Below, in pieces: positions 11,501-23,500 of a stretch of 64,000 nucleotides of DNA. The notes beneath the pieces were generated by a model. That model saw nothing but the letters and a program-made list of their open reading frames with translations. It was not told the origin of the DNA and made no database searches. The number at the start of each line of letters is the position of its first letter. The first letter of the stretch is position 1. Source of the stretch: Sternotherus odoratus (lineage: Eukaryota > Chordata > Testudines > Kinosternidae); the NCBI GenBank assembly GCA_032164245.1, contig JAVMKO010000001.1, forward strand, positions 81,899,892-81,963,891, given 5' to 3'. The position numbers and the translations under genes were made by a program.

Positions 11501-14500
11501 GGAAATGCCCTTCAGAGGCTTTGTGTTCTAGAAACACAAGACCAAGATACTCTACTGCTCAGGTGAATGTCCTAAGTGGAAAACAAAGAGTTAACAATGC
11601 ATGGATTTCAAGGGATTGGTTTAGTTTCCTTTGGTTTTTATTTTCTGTTTTTTTGTTGTTTTATTTTTTGTTTTGTTTTAATTTCTGTGTTCTGGCCACA
11701 CCCAGGAGAACCGTCTGCTTTTGATTTCTCCCTTTACGGTCACATGGTAAATTTTCTTTCTCATTCTTCAGAGATGGAAACATTCAAAGACTATATATCT
11801 CTATCTATTTTTTTACACCGCTCATCCTGTTGCTTGTTATTTATTGCAGAATCTGAGGCCAGACTAAAAGGGTGACAGTTACTCGGTCTCTTCAGGGCCC
11901 TCAAACAAGCCTTTGGGGATAAAGGGGGACTGTTGGGCTGCAGATTGCTCGAATGTTGCAGAGAAGTTTCTTCATTTCCTACTGGTGGTTGAGCTACTGG
12001 AAGGTTGACGTTGGGGTGGAACGCCATAACAGTCCTACTAAACTTAGTCTGCTTGTAATATTTAGAAAACCCTAGATGCCTCTTGACCCAGGCCTGTATC
12101 CTCCCTGGATCTGGCCCTCTGCTGAGGTAAGGAGAGGAGAGCCTTTGCCCATTGTGGATCCAGGTTAGCAAATCTTTCTGCTCGAAACTGGTTTTGTTTT
12201 GTAAAGCAGACAGTCTTGGGTGTGAGCAGAAATTATCAGGAAGGGAAAAAGAAGAATGTTGTAAATGAATTTAGGTACAAAATAATCTCCATTCTTTTTT
12301 GGTCGCCTTTTTAAAAAAAGGATTTTTAGAAATCAGTTTTGTGCCTTTTTTCTCTCACATGAAAATTTTAAAAACAAACAAAATTATTAAAAAATAATTT
12401 TAGAAATAGCAGTAATGTTAGGTCTGGTCTAGATTTACTGGACTAGTAGTTGTAGGCAGTGGTGTTGTAGCCGTGTTGGCCCCAGGATATTACAGAGACA
12501 AAGTGGGTGAGGTAATATTTTTTTATTGGACCAACAGAAGTTGCCTCTGGAGTACTAGCTGGAAGGCTCAAATGTTCATTATGTGATCTCATACTTCAAT
12601 GGAGGGTGCATGGGTGTTGAATCTTTTAACACCATCCATACTCCAAAGTGTTAACTGGATATTGTATTCAATAGGAATCAACATAGGGATTCAGTCTGAG
12701 GACTTGTATGTACATAAACTGGAATCAAAATAATGAAATCAGTTTTAATTCATACCTTTAGTTATTTTGGTGCAAGTCTCTGTGTGGGCATTTATTTTGG
12801 AATGAGTGCCCCAGTTTGATATTAGTTGTTGGTTTGAAATTTATTTTTGCTTAAGTTCATTTGAAATAGGGTACTCTTATTTCAAAATAAGTGTCCCCAC
12901 GCCGATTTAAACTGTTTAGAAGTAAAACCAGTGTAGTTATTTTGGTTCCAGTTTGTGTATAGACAAGTCCTAAAAATCCCTTTTCTTCTAATGCTCAGTT
13001 TTGTAGTTTGTGATGTCCTAATTTATTTAATTCTCTTCTCTGCATAAACTCTTCCAGGACAGATAATTACTGATGTTTTTAATGAAAAGGCAAGTTTTTA
13101 TTTTTAATTTTTTTACAACAATTTTTCAGGCTGCCTTTATAAAAAACAAAGAAGCAGACGGGCACAACCATAACTTTCCCAACTTCACAGGTTGCCTTTA
13201 AGGTCTGTCCTCCCTTGGCAGCCAGCTCAGCTCCAGCATGTCTGAACCAAGGTTCAAGAGGGTTTTATCAACTCAGACTAATTTGTCATCTCTGATTCTG
13301 CCCACCATGTGGTTCACATTTTGACTCATTTCAGCAACACTTTCAAACTGCTTTGAAAAAGGAGACACTTGTTAGTCTCATAGTTTGTTTTATTTTTTTA
13401 GTAACCAGGAAAATGTAATTGGCTGGAAGTTTAGATTCCCGGGGTAAAAGGAGACATGAGATTCTCTTACAGAAGCCAGCGTTACAATTTAATCGTTAGC
13501 TATGATTTTTTATCTTTATCTTAAAACAAAACAAAACAAAAACAACCAACCAACACCACTTAAAAACCCTGCTTTACAAATGTAAAAGGATTTTGTACTG
13601 GAAACTCAGTTTTGTACTGTGAAGAGTAAGGGCTACTGTACACAAAGCTACTGGAATGGCAAGTGGCTTAAACCTGATAAGGTTCTCATTATAAAACCTT
13701 AAAAAGCCTTGTGAAATAGTGGCCCACTAGCCTCTTGCCTGTTTAGAAATCAAGACACTGCTACTTCACTTCAGCCTGTGGAAGGAGGCTGCAGAGCCGA
13801 GATGCCTTTTCCCTGCAGCGGCATAGTCTTACATCATTCACATTTTATGGGTCTCTGTTTAATATAATTGTTTCCATTACATCAAACACAGGCTTTGTTC
13901 TCCCTGCTCCCCAGGGTGGTTCCAGCACAGATTACTGTCTGTACACAACTGGTGTTCATTTTATACCAAGCCACAGGAACTAGGTTCCCCTCTCCTGTTC
14001 ATAAAGGATCTTAAAAGGAAGCTGAGGTGGAATTTTCACGTTGGTTCATGACCACTCGACTTTTATATTAAAAATGTCCAAATCATCAGAGCTGTCTTTT
14101 AGAATGTATCATTTGCTGCTAGTTAAATTCTTAGTTCATTTAGTCATGTCAGTCCATCTGTGTGACAGTGCAGTTTATCCCTATGGGAGTCAGTATGATG
14201 TCATACGCTGCACTGTTTTATGATTGAATGAACCTGCATGAGTGGAGACTTCTTAGGAAAGAGATTCTGTATATGTATTCAGGGTGGCCTGGGCTAAATA
14301 GGCCAAGGGCTTTGCATGTAAGGAGATATTACAATAGCCCTTGGGCCACTATAGTTACCCTAGTAGGCATAGGTGCTGGCTTGAAGTGGTTTCTATCATC
14401 TACAGGGTTTACTGTTTGGTTCAATTGTTCTCAGCATAAAGCATACAAATTGTTCCAACGCCCCTGCCAACAGGCCAATGTGAAACCATTCTTCTCAGCT

Positions 14501-17500
14501 TCAGAGTTCAAGCCCACCTGATGGTCCCACTTGGATACCCTTTTGAAGTAGGAATTGTTAAGATAGTGGTCTAGGTATATAACTGAGATAGGAGGGAAGC
14601 AGTTGTTGGATAGGGGATGTCAACTAAATCCTGTCTTGGCCTATGACATTAATGCAGCTACAAATCTCATTCAGACTTGTACTACATAGATTTGATATGG
14701 CAGTCTCGGGGGGAAAATTTTACACTGCTCTTTTCTGACAATAATTAATATATAGTGCTTTACATGTTTATATTTTGGTACTGCCTAGGAGCCTGAGTTA
14801 GCATCAGGGGCATGTCCTAGGCACAGTATAGGCATAGAGGTAGACATGATCTCTGCCCCGGAGACCTTACACTGGGCTTTTCAAACATCTAATCCTCACA
14901 ACAGTTCTATGAGGTATGTAAATATTATTATTCTACCCATTTTACAGATGGGAAAAGTGAAACAGAGAGGGTGACTTGCCCATAGCTACAGTGATGTCAA
15001 TGTTAGAGCCAGGAATGGATCATGAGGGTTGGAAAGGACCTCAGGAGGTCATCTAGTCCAACACCCTGCTCAAATCAAGGCCACAATCCCCAGCTAAACC
15101 CTTCTAACAGATTTTTGCTCCAGATCCCTAAATGGCCCCCTCAAGGATTGATCTCACAACCCTGGGTTTAGCAGGCCACTGCTCAAACCACTGAGCTGTT
15201 TCCCCCCTCCCCATCAGGACATAGGAGTTCCTGGTGCCCAATCTTTAAATCACACCTTTCTCTTGCAAGAGACTGAAACTAGCAGGTGCCTTTCAGTGCC
15301 GTATAAAGGTCCGCAAAGTACCACAAGCATTAATTGGCAATGGCATGAAATGTCCAACTTGGGCTTCACCAGCTTCTCTACATCAGAATAGAATAGAGTC
15401 TAGGATTTACCTTTAAGAAAATTTGTCTCGAGTAACTTTGTACTTCTTTTTTGGTCTGGCCTCAATTGCTTTTACATTTTCTTTTCATTATTATTATTAT
15501 TATTTATTATTATTATTATTTAATCTGATTACAATTCCTTTATTTTATTGAATTGAATTTCTTTTATTTATGAAACATGCATGAACCAACTATGTGACTC
15601 TAGGAGAGTATTGCTGAGTTGTGCTGATGTCAATTTCATACTGTGATATTTTTTCTCTATTTACCTAGAGATCAGTATTTCAATATATAACGATGTGCAT
15701 GTTTTCCCCCCTTCTCCCGCTGCATGCAGGGATTCGGGTTCGTAACTTTCGAGAATAGTGCTGATGCAGACAGGGCCAGGGAGAAATTACACGGCACCGT
15801 GGTAGAGGGCCGTAAAATCGAGGTGCATGTCTTCAGTAATTCAATTTCTTCTTTATATTTATTCTTTTTATTTCTTTTTTGTGTCTTGCCTCACTTATTT
15901 CACATTTGGATCCCCGTCTTGTGTGTGCGTGTGTTTGTGTCTCTGTGTCCTTCACCCCACTGCACTGAAGTGTACAAAAGTTGACATTCCCTCCCTAAAA
16001 AATATCTTTGGTTGATTTGAGTATTTTTCTTTTTCTTTCTTTCTTTTTCTTTTTCTTTTTTTTAAGTTTGTTTCCCACCCACTCCAAATTTTTGCCCTTC
16101 TGCTGTCTTGATTTTCCTTTGCTTCAGTTTGTGAGGCTCCGATTTCCTGTTTGTTATCAGGCCTGAACAAAAGTAACTCAAAAAGTACTGTCTGATTTCT
16201 AACTCTGTGTCTGACAATAAAGCAGGGGGCCAGCCAGTATCCTCTCTTTCCTCAGAGGCCAGTTCTCCTTCATATGAGTGTGAGCTGATGTTGAGGGCAA
16301 GGTAGAGGGGAAGAGGAACTAATTGGGCTGCTATTGCTGTCTTCCTGATCTATCTGCAGTCAATTTAAGTTAACTCTTAAAAATTCCTGTAAGGAGAGTT
16401 CTCAATAGAAGGGTTAAGTGGCTGGCCAAAGTAGCTACATATGAGGCCGTTGCATGGTGCTCACCAATTTTCTGTTCCACCTTGTTGAAGGCTAACTGGC
16501 CCCTACCCCTTCTCCCTCTTTCTTTACAAAAAAAAAAAAAAGTACTAAATATTAAAAAATATTAACCAAAAAAGCCGCCGTTTTGAGTAAGATGTCTGCA
16601 TATTTTGCTTTTTTTTTTCTGTTTTTTTTTTTTATTTTTTTATTTCCCTTTTCGATGGTTTAGCGTTTAGGGCCCTTCACTTGACTCACTCTTTCCATGG
16701 TAACTATACACAATGCTGGCGATGGTACGAGTTGGCGGTAAGTGAAACAAAAGCGCTGGAGAAGAAGCTTGTATTTTTAAATTTTTTTCTTAAAGTTTAC
16801 AAAAACAAAATTAAATAAGAAAGAAAAAATCCATCTGCCATCTCACATTAACACTACAAAATGTGATTTGACTTGTTGTCCCCACCCGCCTCCTTTCCCT
16901 TTTCCCCTCTTTTATTTTCACTGCTGTTGAGTAATGCCGCCTGGACTTTGGATGTACGTATCGTTTTGTAGCAGTCTGAGCTGTTTGATTACTGACTTCA
17001 TGGTGATTTCCCCTTGCACATCTTACTCAGAGTTACTGAACTCCAGTTTGGCTGGTTTTTATTAATGCACCCATCCCCTCCTTTTTCTCTCCTACCCCTT
17101 CTTTCTCTTGCTCTGTCTTTCCCAGACCTGTTTGTAGCTGTGATTTTGTTCTCTCTTTCTCTATGCGCCCTCCCTTTCCCCTCAACCCTCCCGCCCTAGT
17201 TTATTTCTTTACGCAGTTAAATGCAGCTGTTGGTCTCTCTTTGCTGACTGGTGGTTTCTGATTGGTTCTGGCAATTTTTCCTTTAAGTGCTTGTGTTGCA
17301 CTTTGCTGTAGCAGCTGATTTCAGGCACTCGCTCCATCTTAATGATTGTCTGTGAGACCCTCTCTTCTCCTCCCCTCCCCCCCCAATCAGTTGGGTTTTT
17401 TTACCCCTTTCTTTTATCTGTGTGTGTTTAACTGCATGCTCTCAGTCTCATCATTGTTGTTTCCCATTCTTTCTTTTTTAAATGTGTAATGTTTATATTG

Positions 17501-20500
17501 TTTTTGGGCCAAAACTAGAGTAAATGTGGTTCCAGGCTCCCCTCACCTTACAGGCTCACCACTCCATAAATCCCAAAGGATATATGACGAGACTCTTTTT
17601 TGGTTTACTTCTCCTTAAGGCTGGCTTCTTTCATTCCTCTGGCCTCTCAGTTCCATTCTGGCCTGAGATTTTGACAGATCATTGATTCCTGCTAAGAAGC
17701 TTCACCCTCCTTGCAAGAACTCCGAGGCTGTGTCTGACACAGGGCTGCAGTAACTTGGCTTTCAAACCCCATCCATCCTTTTCTTTATCAGCACCACCTC
17801 TGCTGTAACACCCACTTGCTGTAGCACTCAGAATGCTTGGAACTATACGGAGCTCTGTAATGAGGGTGGAGGGTACAATGAAACCAGGAGACCCAGCTAC
17901 CCCTCGGCTTTTTATTTTAAGAGATTTTTGTGAGAATTTTAAAATTAGAGATAAACAAATTAGTAATCCAAGGGCATCTTGAAACTGGGTTGAAGGCCAG
18001 TGTCTCATAGGATTCCAGTAGTCTTTCTTGGCCTAGAGAGACTAAATCCAAGACAACTGGAATCCAGATTACTTTTCTTCTTGAAGACCTGTCTGTGACT
18101 TTTGTGGTCTACCACATTTTAATGGTGAGCTTCTAAAAGAAGCTAGTTTATTCACCGCCTGCTTTGTTTGTCCTCTGCCTCAGCTGCAGAGATCACCATC
18201 CCTACCACTCCAGTGGGACTGGGACAGGCTTTTGGTCCATCCAGTTGGTGAGCTGCAGATAGATATCTAGTGTGTTCTGATGGTGGCAGGATGTCTGAGA
18301 ATCCCAACTTTACTCTCGTTGGCCTTTGGTTTAAATGCATAATGTGCCACAATTAACTGTAATGTTTACAATTAAATGGCAACTTCTAATAGTAATTTAA
18401 ATATCTTGCATTTTTATAAAAATATCTGTTTGATTTCTTTTCTCAAAGATGTATAGGGTATGTGATATTAGAGAGGTAGTTATCATTTTCCCTAATGTCT
18501 TGTGCTTCCTTCCCTCTCCTCCCCTACCCCTTTCTTACTTTTAGGTGAATAATGCCACAGCGCGAGTGATGACCAATAAGAAGATGGTCACACCCTATGC
18601 AAATGGTAAGAGAGAATGTTTGCGCTAATCCTAAACGGAAAGGTTTCACGGGTGGTGACAAATTCTCCAGCCTCAAATTCAAGACCTATTCCAAGGTCCC
18701 ATTGTTCCCCGACGACAGTGGGATCTCTGGCTGCTCAGCACCTTTGAAACTCAGAGACTAGGTTTAGGAATTAAAATCCATGTCTGTCTATCCAAGTTCT
18801 TATCTTAACCCATCCTCTTAATCTCTTGTTCACAAAGTTGGCATTGCATAGGCAATACGCCCAGCGCTGCAAAGACAGTATGTGTTATGTCGTTCAACAC
18901 TACCCCCCAGCATATTAAGTAGTGACATTGTTGGGCCGTGATCAAATCACGCCAGAAAGATGATTTATAAGACCTCGAAGGTAGGGCTGAGTAGTTAGTG
19001 TAATAAGTTTCATAGGACTCCTGTGGAGGAAATATATGTGATATTTATTAGTAAAACCTGCATGGTTACCAAGTAAACAGACAAGGCTTGCCCTGAAAAG
19101 TAAAGACTTTATTGTGGAAATCAGACCTAATCATTGTCAAGGGCCCACCCTAATCCCAGTCCACCCTAATCGCTTCCCTTTTTGGTTAGAATGGGTGGAG
19201 ACACAGGTTTTCCAGCTCTGCTCACTTGGGGAAAGTGCCTTAGTTCATACCCATTCCACAGTGGCAGGCTTTTCACCAGGTGGTTCATTATTTGCTTATT
19301 TAACCATTGCTCTCTTGTGTATTTGTGTTGATGATTTTCAATTCTTGCCCATTGTACAGTTATATTAAATGATTCTTGGGGAAAGATGGCATCTGGGGGA
19401 TGCAACGTGGAGAAAGCAGCAAAATAGAAATAAAATGGAAAAGAGAAAATGTGGAATGAACAAACTTGTTTGTTTGAAATACTTTTGTGCAATTCTGTAT
19501 GATTCAGTTACCTGGGAAATCTCAGCTCAATCACCATGCTGTCTTGAGTGACACTCCAGTAACTACCATAGCCAGTGTATTTGAGACATAGGGAGGTAAC
19601 ATGACTTGCCTGAGACCACAGATTGAGTCAGTGGTTTAGTCATAGTTAGAATTTACAAGATTCCCAGTGAACATATAGAATAATAAGAACTGACGGGAAG
19701 ATTCAGAGAGAAAATGTGCCTAGTGGGCCAACTATGGGGATTGTAGTGAACATATGTATAAGGCAGTTGGCATTCTGCTCAGTTTTATTTCTTATAGCTT
19801 ATGCCAGAGGTTACTATGCAGTGGATCAGCTAGTATGCTGCTTATGCCTCCCACATAAAAATCTATATCTGGCCCCTGGCATTAGGAAAGGTAGTCTGCC
19901 TCTGTTCAAAAGCACAGGGGCCTCGGAGGAAGCAGTAATGGGAGAAGTGCCTAAAGCGGAGTTTCACATGCAAAGCTCATTTTCCTCCCCCACCCTTTCC
20001 ACTGTTTTTCCTGGTATGGACTGCAACACTCATTGCCATCTTTGCTGTTTCAGGTTGGAAATTGAGCCCTGTGGTTGGAGCAGTGTACGGCCCCGAGTTA
20101 TACGCAGGTAGAACTTAAGTAGACACTTCCACTTCTGCCATTTAGCTGCAGTGGTGTTTGTTTGTGTTCACAGTGTGCTGTTTCTTTATAACCTTTTTAC
20201 GTTTTTTATTCTTTTTAAAACTAAATTAGCGTCCAGCTTTCAAGCAGATGTCTCGCTGGGCAATGACGCCGCAGTGCCCCTGTCAGGAAGGGGGGGTATT
20301 AACACTTACATTCCTTTAATCAGTAAGTAGCCCCAATTGGCCCCTGTATTGTTCCTGTGCTTGAGTAAACAATGATCTGTTAGCCTTCTTCTCTCCAGCC
20401 TGTATGATATATACTTGAAAGGATGGGTCTTGTTGGGGACAGATTTGCCAACAGCCAGAACCCCCGGGCTGGTCAGCAGCCATGACCTTTTCATCTTGCA

Positions 20501-23500
20501 GTGCGTTTCCATGCTTGCTTTTGACTGGGGCTTCTGAAATTATAAGGAAGGTGCAGAGCAGGAGGGAGGGGAGTGTGAAGAGTGAGTGTGCCCCTGCTTG
20601 TACTTCGAAACCAAACAGACAAATCCCCAAAGTACATATTATACAAGTTGCTAAACTGCGAGTCCACTGCAAGCCCCCTAGTGGTATGCGCCTGGAAGCA
20701 CGCTGGGTTGAATTTATGCCTTGCGACTGGCTCCTTTTGGGTATCTGTTATTGCATTGTGTTTGTAGCTGCCTCTGAGGTTTTGACCTAATTTGCCCTGA
20801 GCCAGTTTACTCCAGCATGAAGTGTAATAAAACAGGGCTCAATAAACATGGAAGTGGTTACTGGTCACATTTGTCAGAAGACAATGAGCTCTTGGTAAAC
20901 TTGGTACTTAATGGGGAATTTCTGCTGCCTTACATGGGGGTTATCCAGTCTTTCTGGCTTGAAATTGAACATGTGGAGGGACGGGATGGCAAAGGGGAAG
21001 AGAACAATTGACTGATTTAAGGGGCTCATGCTGAATTATTTCAAAGAGCCTCATCCAAATTTGGAAGAGTTGCCTCCTATAGTGGTAGCAACTCTCTCTG
21101 CTTCTCGGACTCTTTCTAACCAGACTGCATGGCAGTGTCAAAAAGGGGGGCGGGGGGAAACGGTACCACATTTGCAATGAACAAGGCATGACACCGCATT
21201 AACCCCTTGCATGCCAAGCCTCTCTGCAACCCCTCTCTCCTTTTGGGTCGTGATGTAGCAGGAGGTACTCTCTTTCTATGGGGCTGTAAGCATGCCCCTT
21301 TGCCGGACAGACACGGAACATCCCATAGCTCTGGAGCCTATTGTATTCTTTTGTTCAAAACAGATAGTTTTGAGTTGGGCAGGAGTTCTGATCCTTCTCA
21401 TCTTTCTCCTTATTTGTCTTTACAGTTCCGGGTTTCCCCTATCCAACTGCAGCCACCACAGCAGCTGCGTTCCGGGGAGCACACCTGAGGGGCCGAGGGC
21501 GGACAGTATACGGTGCAGTCCGGGCAGTACCCCCCACGGCCATCCCTGCCTATCCAGGGTAAGCACCGGACACCAAAAGTGTGTGTTCTACACAATGTTG
21601 AGAGGTAGCTGATTGGCCAAGAATACAAATCAGAGCTCTGTTGGATGGTGAGAGTCAGGATGCACCAACACCAGAGTACTCTGCACCCAATGACACAGAA
21701 AAAAGGCAGATCTAAAATCTTGTGTTAGATATTTTACACTTCATTTCAGTATCCTGACACACTAGTAACTAAAGGCAACTGCATAAGGTACCAGCAGGTT
21801 CCTTCTCATGTGCATTAGCAGTTTGTCCATATGGAATTCATCTAGCATTGACAGTACGAAAAAGGACAAAGAAAGGGTCTCAGGTCTGTGGAGTGAGGCA
21901 GGTTCTGTTCTCCTCACTCCTTTGTATTTTGTTATCCAGGAGTGGGGAGTATTATCAGTTACCTTCATGCCTCACCATCTGGGAGTAGGGCACAGGAGAG
22001 CCAGTTACCCACAATGGATTTGCTTTCTTTGTTGGAGACAGTATAAAAAGGTTTAAAACAAAGATCAATCAAGTCCATTTAAATTAAGGTGGAGAGAGGG
22101 AATATTAAACGGCAACATGCTTTGAATAATAAGAATGGTATAAAGTACTGATGGATGTATGGGCCAGCATCCTTCACCATCTGATTTTCATTAGTCATGC
22201 AGTGGAGTGAATTCTTTAGCAACAAACTATTCTGTTATTTGAAAGGTGTGAATAGCTGGATTTATTTGAGTTCTTTGAATTGGAGGATGCCTTATTCACA
22301 CCGCTTACCCCTGTAGCATGTTTGCCTGGTTTTCAAGGGAACATCCTCACATTTTCACAGAGGGAATCTGAGTGAGAGAGAATCCTTCCAGAGAGCAAAA
22401 AAGTTGGACACTAAGTTCCATGTCTCCTCATTAGGCCAGTTCTGGAGGGGTAGAGCATAGACCATAAGTCTCCTAATACCACAGTACATTTGGATCTTGC
22501 CCTCGGATGTACTGATCAGCTTGGGAGACTTTGTGTAACAGAGTAAGGGAGATTACTGTGTCCTTTCTTTGTAGAATCCAGTCTGGCATTTAAAATAGAG
22601 CTCACTGAAGCAAGTTGGAATGGCCAAAAATCCATCTGCCCTACCGCAAGAACTTGTAGCAATTATTTGAACTGCTTTGCATCTTACATTATGCAAATAA
22701 ATATTTTGGACTTAGTACGTCCAGTGACCCGGGGCGGGGAAACTGTTGCCTGAACACATGGGGGTTCACAATGGCGTTTTTTGCTGGGTTTTCAGATGAT
22801 CATCCCTTTTCTGCAGATCCGTATCTTTCCACTGCCATTACAAGTTTATATCTTATATTCTCTAACCCTGGCCTCTGACCTACAACCTCTGTCCATCTTT
22901 GTTACTGTAATAATGACCCAGTCCTGTTTTATCAGGAAATGCTCCAGAGTGAAGCACACAAGCAAAACTGAGCTAAGTGCTACTGTCTAGAAGGGCTTTT
23001 ATCCTGTTATAGGAAGGACTTTTATTCTTTATCCCTGATAGTAACGGCTAGAGCATTCCTAGCAAGAGGCTATCATCAGTGGTACGCTGGGAGAACACTC
23101 CTTATAGCTTTTCTGCACTTATGACTGATTGGTTAAATCCAACCCCATCTTTGTATAAAGGAGTCATTTACATTTTGAATATCAGCCATGCACCAGTGAC
23201 CATCCGTTCCAAATAGTATCTCATGACTGTATTTACCTGCAGTTCATTCAGTTCGTCTGATGCCACAGACTGATCTTGTATGTCTTCATGTGCAGTGAAC
23301 TGTCCAGCAAACAATTGGAAGACAACAATAAACAAGCTGCACTCGCAAATGATCCTGAATTGTGCTCGACACAAACATGAGGTCTTAATTAATACATTTG
23401 TTTTTGTCATAGACTGGGTCTCCAACATTGCATGTCTTACAGAGGAAGGTGATTCCTCATTGTAGAATTTAAAATGTGTGGAGCAGTTTATGGTATAAAA

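Noticed and set aside
14228..14521. 97-codon open frame
   Set aside because: Runs through the CATAGGTGCTGG repeat; a similar peptide arises from the other copy near 58531-58716.
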